Below, in pieces: positions 49,449 to 57,801 of a stretch of DNA of 64,000 bases. Origin of the DNA: Streptomyces sp. MH60 (GTDB lineage Bacteria > Actinomycetota > Actinomycetes > Streptomycetales > Streptomycetaceae); contig NZ_MULI01000018.1 of the NCBI RefSeq assembly GCF_002939385.1, positions 1 to 64,000 of the forward strand, read 5' to 3'. Every line of letters starts with the position of its first letter. Position 1 is the stretch's first letter. A model generated the notes under the pieces. It searched no databases. It was not told where the DNA came from and saw only the letters and a list, made by a program, of their open reading frames with translations. The translations under genes and the position numbers were made by a program.

Positions 49449-50591
49449 ATGAAGAAGCCCGAGGTGCTGATAGTCGGTGCCGGAATCGCAGGGCCCGCAC
49501 TCGCGTACTGGCTCTCCCGGAACGGATACCGGCCGACGGTCGTCGAACACGCCCGGCAGCTGCGCTCCGGTGGTAGCGCGATCGTCGTGAAGGGGCCCGC
49601 GATCCCGGTCGCCGAGCGCATGGGCGTCCTCCCGCAGCTCCGCGAGCTCGCCACCCGCAATCGGTCGCTGACCCTGCTCGACCCCGGCGGCAGGCGGATC
49701 CTTCAGCTCCCGCTCACCTCGGACAAGGCGCCGACGGTCGAGGTGACCCGAGCCGACCTGTCCGAAGTGCTCCACCGGTCGGCGCAGACCGAGGCCGAGT
49801 TCTTGTTCGACGACACGGTCACCGCTCTCGACCAGGACGAAGGTGGGGTGGACGTCACCTTCCGGCGGTCCGCGCCACGGCGCTTCGACCTAATCATCGG
49901 TGCCGACGGGATGCACTCCACCGTACGGCGCCTGGTATTCGGCCCCGAGCGGCAGTTCGCGAGCGATTTGGGCCTGTACGGCGCGACCGTCCCGCTGGAA
50001 CCCGACGCCATCGAGGACCCGACCGAGATGACGATGCTGACCGTGCCGAACCGGATGCTGGTCCTCCACCCCTCGCGGACCACCCCGCTCGCGATCTTCA
50101 CCTTCCGGGCCGCACAGCCGGCGCCCCACGACCGCAAGAACGTCGCCCTTCACAAGCGGACCGTGGCCGACGCCTACGCCGACGTGCGGTGGCGGGCACC
50201 CGAACTCGTGGCAGCCTTCCTCGACCACCCGGCTCCGTTCTTCGACCCCCTGACCACCGTCCGGGTGCCCTCGTGGTCCCGCGGACGGGTCGTACTGCTC
50301 GGGGACGCAGCAGCGGCGACAGCCCTGCTGGGCGACGGGTCCAGCATGGCGATGGCGGGCGCGTACGCCCTCGCAGAAGAGCTCGCCGCCCAACCCGGTG
50401 ATCACGCCCGCGCCTTCGCCGCCTATGAGTCACGGCTCCGCCGTGAGGTAGGTCCGCGGCAGCGACGCGTCGGTCTGCTCTCCAGGCTCATGGTGCCCCG
50501 CACCCGGACGGGCCTCGCGGTGCGCAATACGGTGGGCCGCGCGGTCGGTCGCACGAACCGGATCGCCTCTCGCGAAGCCGCGAACCGGTAG
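49449..50591 (+). CDS. FAD-dependent aromatic monooxygenase (PHBH/TetX-like)
   Basis: The 380-residue protein has the three flavin motifs: VLIVGAGIAGPALAYWLSR, the DG motif in LIIGADGMHSTVRR and the GD motif in VVLLGDAAAATALLGDG. Such enzymes hydroxylate aromatic compounds or inactivate drugs such as tetracyclines and rifamycins. The substrate is not predictable. The ATG follows GAGAGG at 8 nt. The divergent ArsR regulator and operators suggest induction by the substrate. Confidence 0.9.
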   Translation: MKKPEVLIVGAGIAGPALAYWLSRNGYRPTVVEHARQLRSGGSAIVVKGPAIPVAERMGVLPQLRELATRNRSLTLLDPGGRRILQLPLTSDKAPTVEVTRADLSEVLHRSAQTEAEFLFDDTVTALDQDEGGVDVTFRRSAPRRFDLIIGADGMHSTVRRLVFGPERQFASDLGLYGATVPLEPDAIEDPTEMTMLTVPNRMLVLHPSRTTPLAIFTFRAAQPAPHDRKNVALHKRTVADAYADVRWRAPELVAAFLDHPAPFFDPLTTVRVPSWSRGRVVLLGDAAAATALLGDGSSMAMAGAYALAEELAAQPGDHARAFAAYESRLRREVGPRQRRVGLLSRLMVPRTRTGLAVRNTVGRAVGRTNRIASREAANR

Positions 50592-50805
50592 ACCGGGCCC
50601 GCACCGTCCGCTCACCGGTCGGTGCGCAGGTCCGCGGCAGCTCTCAGCCGGGTCGGCGCCGCCATGTCCGACGAGCGCGGCTCGGCGTGGCGGGTCATCA
50701 CCGATGCGGCAGATCGACTGCTGTCGGCCCCACCCACCGTTCCCGGCGCTCCCCACAACAAGGGCGCTGCCGGTGACTACCCCCCGCGACGCGGAGGCGA
50801 GGTGC

Positions 50806-51033
50806 TGGACGGACAAGGCGTATCGAGGCGCCAGGGCACCACCCGGGCGCCCGTCCGCGATCGGCGTCTCAAGCTGCGGCAACGTCGGCACAACAGCACC
50901 CAGGCCGGAATCCGTTGCCTCGGCGAGCAAGCCCTGGCCGCCCTGAAGGACTGACGCCTCCCGCGGAGTTCCGCTGTAGCACCAACCGGGTCACCGCCAT
51001 CGTGACGACCATCCCCGCCCTTCGTCACGCCTC
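50806..51033 (+). pseudogene. Transposase C-terminal remnant, frameshifted (IS5 family)
   Basis: Three frames together recover a transposase C-terminus: WTDKAYRGA near 50806, then RRHNSTQAGIRCLGEQALAAL (about 50886-50948), then FRCSTNRVTAIVTTIPALRH (about 50971-51030). At least two frameshifts and a missing DDE core make it non-functional. It accounts for most of the 399-nt gene-free stretch 50592-50990; nothing else is seen there. It abuts the broken 3' end of the luciferase-like monooxygenase. Confidence 0.7.
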
Positions 51034-51719
51034 AGCCGCGACCCGCGGGCCACCTCGGCGTCGAATTCCTCCCGCCGCAGCGGCGGCCAGCCGCGCTGCC
51101 TCCCGATCCGGTCACGGATCTCCTTGTACCCGGGGTAGAAGAGCTCCTCGGCCTCTCCGTCGGTGGCGGCGACGAAGCCGGGCGAAGGCGTGCCGATCGG
51201 CTGTGCGGTCGTGCCGAATTCGTCACTGGCACGCCGGTACAGATCCACGTAGGGAGCGAACCGGTCGGGAGCGCCGCCGATGACGGCGAGCATGAGCCGG
51301 AAGCCGTACCGCGCGGTGGGGAGCACGGACTGCGGTGTCCCGCCCACCCCCACCCAGGTGTTGAGACGTCCCGAATCCGTCTTCGGGTACACGTCCGCAT
51401 CGTGCAGGGCGGCACGCGTGGTGCCTTCCCAGGTGACCGGTTTCTCGTCGAGGAGCCGGTGGAGAAGGTCGATCTTCTCCTCGAACAGCACCTCGTAGTC
51501 CTTGAGGTCGTACCCGAACAGGGGGAACGACTCGGTGAAGGAACCGCGTCCGAGGATCACCTCGGCGCGGCCGTTGGAGAGCGCGTCGACCGTGGCGAAC
51601 CGCTGGAACACGCGCACGGGGTCGTCCGAGGACAGCACGGTCACGCCCGACGCGAGCCGGATGCGCGGGACGTCCGTCATCGCCGCCGATCTAGTTGACA
51701 TGTGAACCATGAAACCCAA
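50991..51719 (-). pseudogene. Truncated luciferase-like (LLM) flavin monooxygenase
   Basis: The recognisable part (RIRLASGVTVLSSDDPVRVF, then GRGSFTESFPLFGYDLKDYE) is the middle of an LLM-class oxidoreductase of about 340 residues. About 80-100 N-terminal residues, with the first flavin strand, are missing. The C-terminus leaves the family after AEVARGS, just where the transposase remnant begins. The surviving frame is open for about 240 codons. Despite the damage, two MarR-type boxes remain at its promoter. Confidence 0.75.
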
Positions 51720-51736
51720 GTGGTTTGCACGTCAAC
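51694..51736 (-). promoter_or_regulatory. Two MarR-type boxes at the LLM pseudogene promoter
   Basis: GTTGACATGTGAAC (51694-51707) and GTTTGCACGTCAAC (51723-51736) flank a 15-nt gap, and CTAGTTGAC/GTCAACTAG form a 9-bp outer inverted repeat (51691-51739). On the minus strand TTGACG of the distal box can act as -35. Confidence 0.65.
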
Positions 51737-51887
51737 TAGATAGAGTCATCGATGCCCCCAATCACGCTGCCCCAGGGTCCAGGGGGAAGCTCGGCGGAGC
51801 TTGAGCCCTCTCAGTCCTGGTGCGGGGGAGAGGGGGAACCCTCACCGGCTCGGCGTTCCCGGGTGCCGGGCCGCTCCTCTCGCCCGG

Positions 51888-52355
51888 TCAGTCCGGCTGC
51901 TTCTCCATGTGGTCCAGGATGCGCTGGGAGAGGCGGCCGAGTGTGTTGAGCTGGTTCGGGGTCAGGGCGTCGATGAAGAGGCGGCGGACGTGCTCGACGT
52001 GCTGGGGCGCGGCCTCCTCGATCGCCTTGTAGCCGGCCGGGGTGGCGACGACGAACGCACCGCGTCCGTCGTCGGGGCACTCCTCCCTGGCCACGAGCCC
52101 GCGTTTCGCCATCCGCGTGACCTGGTGGGACATCCGGCTCTTCTCCCACTCCACGAGTTTGGCCAGATCCAGGAAGCGCATCCGCCCGTTGCCTCTTTCG
52201 GTGAGGCTGACGAGCACGGTGTAGTCGGCCGCTGACATCCCGGAGTCGATGTGGACGCGTCGGGACAGTCGTCCGATGAGTGTCTCCTGCATGCGGATGA
52301 AGCTGTCCCAGGCGGCCTTCTGCTCGGGGTCGAGCCAGCGCGGCTGTGCGTCCAT
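51888..52355 (-). CDS. MarR-family regulator
   Basis: The 155-residue winged-helix protein (DSGMSAADYTVLVSLTERG, EWEKSRMSHQVTRMAKRGLV, wing PDDGRGAFVVAT) is a typical MarR dimer. Its gene lies between the LLM pseudogene and a divergent GNAT gene, both of which carry GTTGATGCATCAAC-like boxes, so it is the likely binder of those sites. The ATG is 6 nt after a -10 hexamer, with no Shine-Dalgarno sequence. Confidence 0.9.
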   Translation of the reverse strand: MDAQPRWLDPEQKAAWDSFIRMQETLIGRLSRRVHIDSGMSAADYTVLVSLTERGNGRMRFLDLAKLVEWEKSRMSHQVTRMAKRGLVAREECPDDGRGAFVVATPAGYKAIEEAAPQHVEHVRRLFIDALTPNQLNTLGRLSQRILDHMEKQPD

Positions 52356-52361
52356 GGGGGC

Positions 52362-52389
52362 AGTCTAACGAAATCGTTGACAGCTCATC
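52362..52389 (-). promoter_or_regulatory. Leaderless MarR promoter with operator-like sites
   Basis: On the minus strand TAGACT (52367-52362) lies 6 nt before the ATG. The perfect dyad AACGA-AA-TCGTT (52367-52378) and a degenerate box GTTGACAGCTCATC (52376-52389) cover the -35 region. Confidence 0.5.
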
Positions 52390-52448
52390 TACCGGCTGTG
52401 GCCGCGACGCGGCCCTCAGTGCGGCCGCGCGCGGACCATGACCAGGTA

Positions 52449-52479
52449 AGTTGATGCATCAACTGTGTCGGGCTAGGCT
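52449..52479 (+). promoter_or_regulatory. GNAT promoter with perfect MarR-type palindrome
   Basis: AGTTGATGCATCAACT (52449-52464) is a perfect 16-bp palindrome containing a -35 TTGATG (52451-52456). After 17 nt comes TAGGCT (52474-52479). The -35-in-box layout is the same as at the YcaC-like gene. Confidence 0.75.
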
Positions 52480-52539
52480 GATGTCCGGCCGACGGGACCC
52501 CGCCGAATCGAGCGGGACCGGGCCCCACGAGGAGGACAC

Positions 52540-52848
52540 ATGACGGTCGCAGTGAGCGACGTGCCCGAGGCGAAGCGCTACGAGGCCCGTGTCGACGGAG
52601 AGTCCAAGGTGGCGGGCGTCGCGGAATACATCCGTACGACGGAACTCGTGGCGTTCGTGCACACCGAGGTCGAGGCGGAGTACGAGGGCAGGGGGATCGG
52701 GTCGGCGCTGGTGCGCACAGCCCTTGACGAGGCGCGGGCCGCGGACCTGCGGGTGCTGGCCACCTGCCCCTTCTTCGCGGGCTGGATCAGCCGGCACCCC
52801 GAGTACCAGGACCTGCTGTACCAGTCCCGCAGCCAGGTCAGTGACTGA
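52540..52848 (+). CDS. GNAT-fold N-acetyltransferase (YidJ/YjdJ type)
   Basis: The 102-residue protein matches the short GNAT group: a strand pair, HTEVEAEYEGRGIGSALVR with the acetyl-CoA pyrophosphate loop (Gly-rich GRGIGSAL), and a C-terminal CPFFAGWISRHPEYQDL. The ATG follows GAGGAGG at 5 nt. A MarR-type operator sits on its promoter. The acceptor substrate is unknown. The 193 nt after it show no clear gene. Confidence 0.88.
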   Translation: MTVAVSDVPEAKRYEARVDGESKVAGVAEYIRTTELVAFVHTEVEAEYEGRGIGSALVRTALDEARAADLRVLATCPFFAGWISRHPEYQDLLYQSRSQVSD

Positions 52849-53041
52849 GAAGCCGAGCGCGGGAGCGACGGAGGCCGGCATGAGCGGCGCATCCGAGCGA
52901 AGGGCGTACCGGACGGAGTCGGTCACGGTGACCTTCGAGGCAGGGCACTGTCTCCACGCCCGCATGCGTCCAATTCCCGCACCGGCTCTGCCGAACGCCG
53001 TCGTCACACCGCGCCGGAACCCACCGACCCGCTGACCCCGG

Positions 53042-53727
53042 CAGGCTCGCGGACACCCACGACGTCCGGCTGCGCATCCCGATCCACTCCGAGTACGCGG
53101 CCTCGGCCCTGGACGAACTCGCCGACGACGACGCGGTGTTCACCGTGGACACCGGCATGTCCAACGATTGGGCGGCGCGCTACTTGACCCCCAACGGACG
53201 GCGCCGGTGATCGGCTCGTTCCTGCACGGCACGATGGCCAACGCGCTGCCGCACGCGATCGGCGCGCAGTTCGCCTACGCGGGCCGCCGGGTGGTCTCGA
53301 TGTCGGGCGACGGTGGGGGGAGAGTTGCTCACCGTGAAGCTGCACGCCTGCCGGTGAAGACGATCGTCTTCAACAATTCCCCCTGGGCATGGCCAAGTTG
53401 GAGATGCTGGTCGAGGGACTGCTCGAGCACGAGACCGACCACGAGGCGGTGGACTACGCGGCGATCGCCCGCAGCGCGGGCATCGAGGCGATCCGCATCG
53501 AGCACCCCGGGGAGGTCGCCGAAGGACTCAAGCGGGCGCTCGCTCACGACGGACCGTTCCTGGTCGACCGGGTGACCGACGCCAACGCGCTGTCGATCCC
53601 GCCGCACATCTCGGCCGCCCAGATCAAGGGATTCGCCTTCGCCGCGGGCCGCACCGTGCTCGACGGGGGCGTCGGCAGGATGCTCGACCTGGCCCGCGCC
53701 AACCTGCGGAACGTCCCACGCCCCTGA
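53042..53727 (+). pseudogene. Thiamine-diphosphate enzyme remnant (pyruvate oxidase/dehydrogenase PoxB-like)
   Basis: The C-terminal third of a PoxB-like enzyme is recognisable across several frames. ALDELADDDAVFTVDTGM is followed by a frameshift near 53205, then IGSFLHGTMANALPHAIGAQ and VVSMSGDGG (the ThDP GDG motif). More indels occur near 53320 and 53385. The last frame (53389-53727) is intact, with HISAAQIKGFAFAAGRTVL and LDLARANLRNVP. The N-terminal two domains are absent, so it cannot be functional. Confidence 0.8.
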
Positions 53728-53790
53728 GATGGTCACAGGACTTTCGGTGCCACCGGGGGCGACCAGGCCCCCGGTGGTCGACCTGAGCGC

Positions 53791-55314
53791 CTAGAAGAAC
53801 CCGAGCTTACGAGGGCTGTAGGAACAGAGGATGTTCTTGGTCTGCTGGTAGTGCTCCAGCATCATCTTGTGGTTCTCCCGGCCGATGCCCGACTGCTTGT
53901 AGCCACCGAAGGCGGCGTGCGCCGGGTAGGCGTGGTAGCAGTTCGTCCACACGCGTCCCGCCTGGATCGCGCGGCCGGCGCGGTAGGCGGTGTTCATGTC
54001 GCGGGTCCACACACCGGCGCCGAGGCCGTACAGGGTGTCGTTGGCGGTCTTGATCGCGTCGTCGAAGTCGTCGAAGGACGTCACCGACACGACCGGGCCG
54101 AAGATCTCCTCCTGGAAGATCCGCATGCGGTTGTGTCCCTCGAAGATCGTCGGCTGGACGTAGTAGCCGCCCTTCAACTCGCCGTCGTGCTCGATCCGCT
54201 CACCGCCGGTGAGTACCTTGGCGCCCTCCTGGCGGCCGATGTCCAGGTAGGAGAGGATCTTCTCCAACTGGTCGTTGGAGGCCTGCGCGCCGATCATCGT
54301 GTCGGTGTCCAGCGGGTGGCCCGGCTTGATCAGCTCGGTGCGGGCGACGGCGGCCTCCATGAACTCGGCGTAGCTGCCGCGCTGGACGAGCGCCCGGGAC
54401 GGGCAGGTGCAGACCTCGCCCTGGTTGAGCGCGAACATCGTGAAGCCCTCGAGCGCCTTGTCGCGGAAGTCGTCGTCCCGCGCCCAGACGTCGTCGAAGA
54501 AGATGTTCGGCGACTTGCCGCCCAGCTCCAGCGTGACCGGTTTGATGTTCTCCGAGGCGTACTGCATGATCAGCCGCCCGGTGGTGGTCTCCCCGGTGAA
54601 CGCCACCTTCGCCACCCGGGGGCTCGACGCCAGCGGTTTGCCCGCCTCCACGCCGAAGCCGTTGACGACGTTCAGGACGCCGGGCGGCAGCAGGTCCGCG
54701 ACCAGGCTCAGCCAGTAGTGGATCGAGGCCGGGGTCTGCTCCGCGGGCTTCAGGACCACCGCGTTTCCGGCGGCGAGGGCGGGCGCGAGCTTCCAGGCCG
54801 CCATCAGGATCGGGAAGTTCCACGGGATGATCTGCGCGACGACTCCCAGGGGCTCGTGGAAGTGGTAGGCCACGGTGTCGTCGTCGATCTCGCCGAGCGA
54901 GCCCTCCTGGGCGCGGATCGCGCCCGCGAAGTAGCGGAAGTGGTCGATGGCGAGCGGGATGTCCGCCGCCAGCGTCTCGCGCACCGGCTTGCCGTTCTCC
55001 CAGCTCTCGGCGACCGCCAGGCGCTCCAGGTTCGCCTCCATACGGTCAGCGATCTTCAACAGGATGTCGGAACGCTCGGTCACCGAGGTACGGCCCCAGC
55101 CCGGAGCGGCCTCGTGCGCGGCGTCGAGCGCCAGCTCCACGTCGTCCGCCGTGCCGCGCGCGATCTCGGTGAACGGCAGGCCGTTCACCGGGGACGGGTT
55201 CTCGAAGTACTGTCCGCGCGCCGGCGGCACGTACTCGCCGCCGATGAAGTGGTCGTAGCGCGACTGATAGGAGACGATCGCGCCCTCGGTGCCGGGCGCC
55301 GCGTAACGGGTCAT
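53791..55314 (-). CDS. Aldehyde dehydrogenase (acetaldehyde/ExaC type)
   Basis: The 507-residue NAD-dependent enzyme has [21 protein letters not shown], the base Glu in [12 protein letters not shown] and the nucleophile Cys in [15 protein letters not shown]. The GEVCTCPSR segment is characteristic of ExaC/AldB-type acetaldehyde dehydrogenases. ATG at 55314 follows GGGAGG at 9 nt. The GAF-domain regulator gene lies 139 nt upstream on the same strand and probably activates it. A DUF779 gene, the frequent partner, is elsewhere in this window. Confidence 0.93.
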   Translation of the reverse strand: MTRYAAPGTEGAIVSYQSRYDHFIGGEYVPPARGQYFENPSPVNGLPFTEIARGTADDVELALDAAHEAAPGWGRTSVTERSDILLKIADRMEANLERLAVAESWENGKPVRETLAADIPLAIDHFRYFAGAIRAQEGSLGEIDDDTVAYHFHEPLGVVAQIIPWNFPILMAAWKLAPALAAGNAVVLKPAEQTPASIHYWLSLVADLLPPGVLNVVNGFGVEAGKPLASSPRVAKVAFTGETTTGRLIMQYASENIKPVTLELGGKSPNIFFDDVWARDDDFRDKALEGFTMFALNQGEVCTCPSRALVQRGSYAEFMEAAVARTELIKPGHPLDTDTMIGAQASNDQLEKILSYLDIGRQEGAKVLTGGERIEHDGELKGGYYVQPTIFEGHNRMRIFQEEIFGPVVSVTSFDDFDDAIKTANDTLYGLGAGVWTRDMNTAYRAGRAIQAGRVWTNCYHAYPAHAAFGGYKQSGIGRENHKMMLEHYQQTKNILCSYSPRKLGFF

Positions 55315-55453
55315 CCTCTGTGCCTCCCTCATCGAGCGCTGCCCGCCGTTGGACAGCTCTGCGCGTGAGGCTAGGAAGCGGGACGTTGCAGCGACGTTGC
55401 GCGCGCCGCCTGCCGACGTGTGCTCTTGCGGAGGGCCGCTGACCGGCGGGCGC

Positions 55454-56749
55454 TCATCTCGCGTTCGGCGCCGCCAGCTCTGACTCCAGCGCCGCGAGCC
55501 GGGAGCACGTCGGCGCCGTGGGCCGGACCGCCGCGAGTGCGCGCCACACGTCGAGGTCGTCCTCCCCCCACGGTGTGTGGGCCCAGTCGGCCAGCAGGTC
55601 CGGATCACCGCAGGTGATCAGCGCGGCGCGCAGACCGTCGGCGAGCCGGCGCCTGAGCCGTACGACCGCCGGCGCCTGGGAGCCGGGCAGCAGCGGACCC
55701 GCGTACCTCGTCGCCGCCGCCGTCACCGCCCCGGCCCGCAGACGACGTTCGACGACACCCGCGTCGGACTCGACGGGCAGCGTGAGCCGGTACGGCCGGG
55801 ACGCCAGTCGGCCGGGCCCCAGGATGCCGCGCAGGCGTGCCAGTTCCGCCCGCAGCGTCACCGGGGGCACCGTCTCGTCCTCGTACAGCGCGCAGAGCAA
55901 CTCGTCGCCCGTCAGACCCTCCGGATGGTGGGCCAGCAGCACCACGATCTCGCTGTGCCGCCGGCTCAGCCGGACCCTGCGACCGTCCGCGCTCAGCAGG
56001 GCCTCGTCACGGCCCAGCGCGGTCAGCTCGGCCGCCTCGGGACCGGACCGCTCGGGCGTGAGCAGCGCCAGCTGCGACTCCGCGGCACGCGCCACCGCCT
56101 GTACGAAGCCCAGACTGTGCGGATGCGCCAGACCGTCCCCGCCCGTGATGTCCACGGCACCGAGCACCCGCCCGGTACGGGGATCGTGCACCGGAGCGGC
56201 GGCGCAGGTCCAGGGCTGGACCCGGCGTATGAAGTGCTCGGCCGCGAAGACCTGCACCGGCCGGCCGACGGCCACCGCCGTGCCCGGCGCGTTCGTCCCA
56301 ACGGCCGACTCCGACCAGCGGGCCCCCGGCACGAAGTTCATCCGTCCCGCCCGGCGCCGGGTGGCCGCATCCCCCTCGACCCACAGCAGCCTGCCGTGCG
56401 CGTCGCACACGGCGAGCAGATGCTCGCCGTCGGAGGCGAACGTCCCCAGCAGCTCCCGGACCAGCGGCATCACCCGCGACAGGGGGTGTTCCGCCCGATA
56501 GGCGCCGAGGTCGCCGTCCATCAGCTCCACGCTCGCGGTGCCGTCCGGGCCGACACCCGCCCGGACCGACCGCCGCCACGACTCCGCCACCACGGTGCGC
56601 ACGGGCCGCGGCACCGTCCCGGCTTCGGTGAAGGTCTCGTGGGCCCGGCGCAGGGTCCGCGCGCGCTCGGCGGGGTCGGCTCCCGGTTCCAGAGCCAGCC
56701 ATGAATCAGTCAACGCGGCCTCCCCGGACGGTGTGGCGGTGTGGGACAT
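55454..56749 (-). CDS. GAF-domain transcriptional activator (AcoR-like without AAA domain)
   Basis: The 431-residue protein starts like AcoR-type activators ([13 protein letters not shown]), followed by a GAF domain with [21 protein letters not shown] and [21 protein letters not shown]. It lacks the sigma-54 ATPase and the GAFTGA motif. Instead the C-terminal half has a winged-helix-like region ([19 protein letters not shown]). This form is common in actinobacteria, which have no sigma-54. It is directly upstream of the aldehyde dehydrogenase gene and likely induces it in response to an alcohol or aldehyde. ATG at 56749 follows GGAG. Confidence 0.88.
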   Translation of the reverse strand: MSHTATPSGEAALTDSWLALEPGADPAERARTLRRAHETFTEAGTVPRPVRTVVAESWRRSVRAGVGPDGTASVELMDGDLGAYRAEHPLSRVMPLVRELLGTFASDGEHLLAVCDAHGRLLWVEGDAATRRRAGRMNFVPGARWSESAVGTNAPGTAVAVGRPVQVFAAEHFIRRVQPWTCAAAPVHDPRTGRVLGAVDITGGDGLAHPHSLGFVQAVARAAESQLALLTPERSGPEAAELTALGRDEALLSADGRRVRLSRRHSEIVVLLAHHPEGLTGDELLCALYEDETVPPVTLRAELARLRGILGPGRLASRPYRLTLPVESDAGVVERRLRAGAVTAAATRYAGPLLPGSQAPAVVRLRRRLADGLRAALITCGDPDLLADWAHTPWGEDDLDVWRALAAVRPTAPTCSRLAALESELAAPNAR

Positions 56750-56845
56750 CGTGACTCCGCTGCTACGCGCGGACAACCACTTCGACCAGCCGGATCACCC
56801 GAAGGTGGCGTTCCGGGGGACCGGGCGAAGAGGCCGGGGGAGCGG

Positions 56846-57451
56846 TCAGGAGAGGTTGACCAGTCTGATGTAGCGGGTCCAGTCCCAGAAGGGCCCCGGG
56901 TCCGTGTGGTCGCTGCCGGGCACCTCGTGGTGCGCGATGATGTGCGTGCGGTCCTTGGGAATCCCGTAGGAGGTGCAGATCGCCGCGGTGAGCCGGGCCG
57001 ATTCCTCGTAGAGGGCGTCGGTGAAGTACTCGGGCCGGTCCACCCACCCTTCGTGTTCGATCCCGATGCTGCGGGTGTTGTAGTCCCAGTTGCCCGCGTG
57101 CCAGGCGATGTCCGCCTCCCGGACACACTGTGCGACGTGCCCGTCGGAGGACCGGACGACGTAGTGCGCGGACACCTGCCTCTCGGGATCGCGGAAGATG
57201 GACAGGGTGTCGGCGTACGTCTCCTGCGTGACGTGGACGACCACGTAGTCGACGGGATAGGCCGTGGGACGGGTCGACCGGCTGTAGTTCGACGTGTTCG
57301 CCGGCAGCCACTCCGCGGAGGGGTAGTCGACGGCACGGCTACGCGCGGTGGCCTGTGTACCGGAGAGCAGGGTGTACGGGACGGTGGCCAGCGCGGCGCC
57401 CTGGAGGAGCCGCCGCCTGGTCGGAGCGGGTGCTGTCCTTTCCCTTTCCAT
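56846..57451 (-). CDS. Secreted N-acetylmuramoyl-L-alanine amidase (Amidase_2)
   Basis: The 201-residue protein has a Tat-type signal (TRRRLLQGAALATVPYTLL) and an amidase_2/PGRP domain that cuts peptide stems from cell-wall glycan. Zinc ligands are the His in VVVHVTQETYA, the later His in IIAHHEVPGSDHTDPGP and the Asp/His cluster. GIEHEGWVDRPEYFTDALY is a conserved loop. It acts outside the membrane. The ATG begins directly before the twin-arginine motif. No neighbour suggests a more specific role. Confidence 0.92.
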   Translation of the reverse strand: MERERTAPAPTRRRLLQGAALATVPYTLLSGTQATARSRAVDYPSAEWLPANTSNYSRSTRPTAYPVDYVVVHVTQETYADTLSIFRDPERQVSAHYVVRSSDGHVAQCVREADIAWHAGNWDYNTRSIGIEHEGWVDRPEYFTDALYEESARLTAAICTSYGIPKDRTHIIAHHEVPGSDHTDPGPFWDWTRYIRLVNLS

Positions 57452-57535
57452 GGGATTGCCCTTTCGTCGGAGGGGCCCTGGGCCCGGTGGGGGTGGCTGC
57501 TCGGCCGTGCGACTCGGGGGAACGACATGCCGTAG

Positions 57536-57571
57536 CGACAGGCCGCACCGACAGGCCGCACCGACAGGTCA
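57536..57571. repeat. 13-bp direct repeat
   Basis: CGACAGGCCGCAC occurs twice in tandem with a partial third copy, about 85 nt upstream of the amidase gene. Confidence 0.8.
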
Positions 57572-57737
57572 CAGCGACGGGACGGAGCGGCATGAACCGC
57601 GAAGCAGAACGCCGACGCGGACGTCCGACCGCCCCGGGGCGAGGTGCGTCCGCGTGAATCACCGTACGGCGGGCGGGGGTTGCGCAGTAGAGCGCCGCGC
57701 CGTTCCGTGGACAGCCACCGCCTTGTGGACACACCGC

Positions 57738-57753
57738 TCACTCGATCGAGTGA
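57738..57753. repeat. 16-bp palindrome after the ROK gene
   Basis: TCACTCGATCGAGTGA is a perfect palindrome 48 nt beyond the ROK stop. It could be an operator or a short terminator stem. Confidence 0.5.
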
Positions 57754-57801
57754 ATCGGAGTGATCGGGCAGGCCGTCGGCGAACCCCCTGCCGGACAGGC
57801 G

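Larger units (their letters stand above)
57452..57801. other. 350-nt stretch without a recognised gene
   Basis: The space between the amidase start and the ROK gene end holds a short direct repeat (57536-57571) and a perfect palindrome (57738-57753). Short open frames here have no ribosome-binding site and poor codon bias. Confidence 0.6.

Noticed and set aside
53042..53727. Functional ThDP enzyme using programmed frameshifts
   Set aside because: At least three indels at non-slippery sequences and the loss of two N-terminal domains indicate decay.
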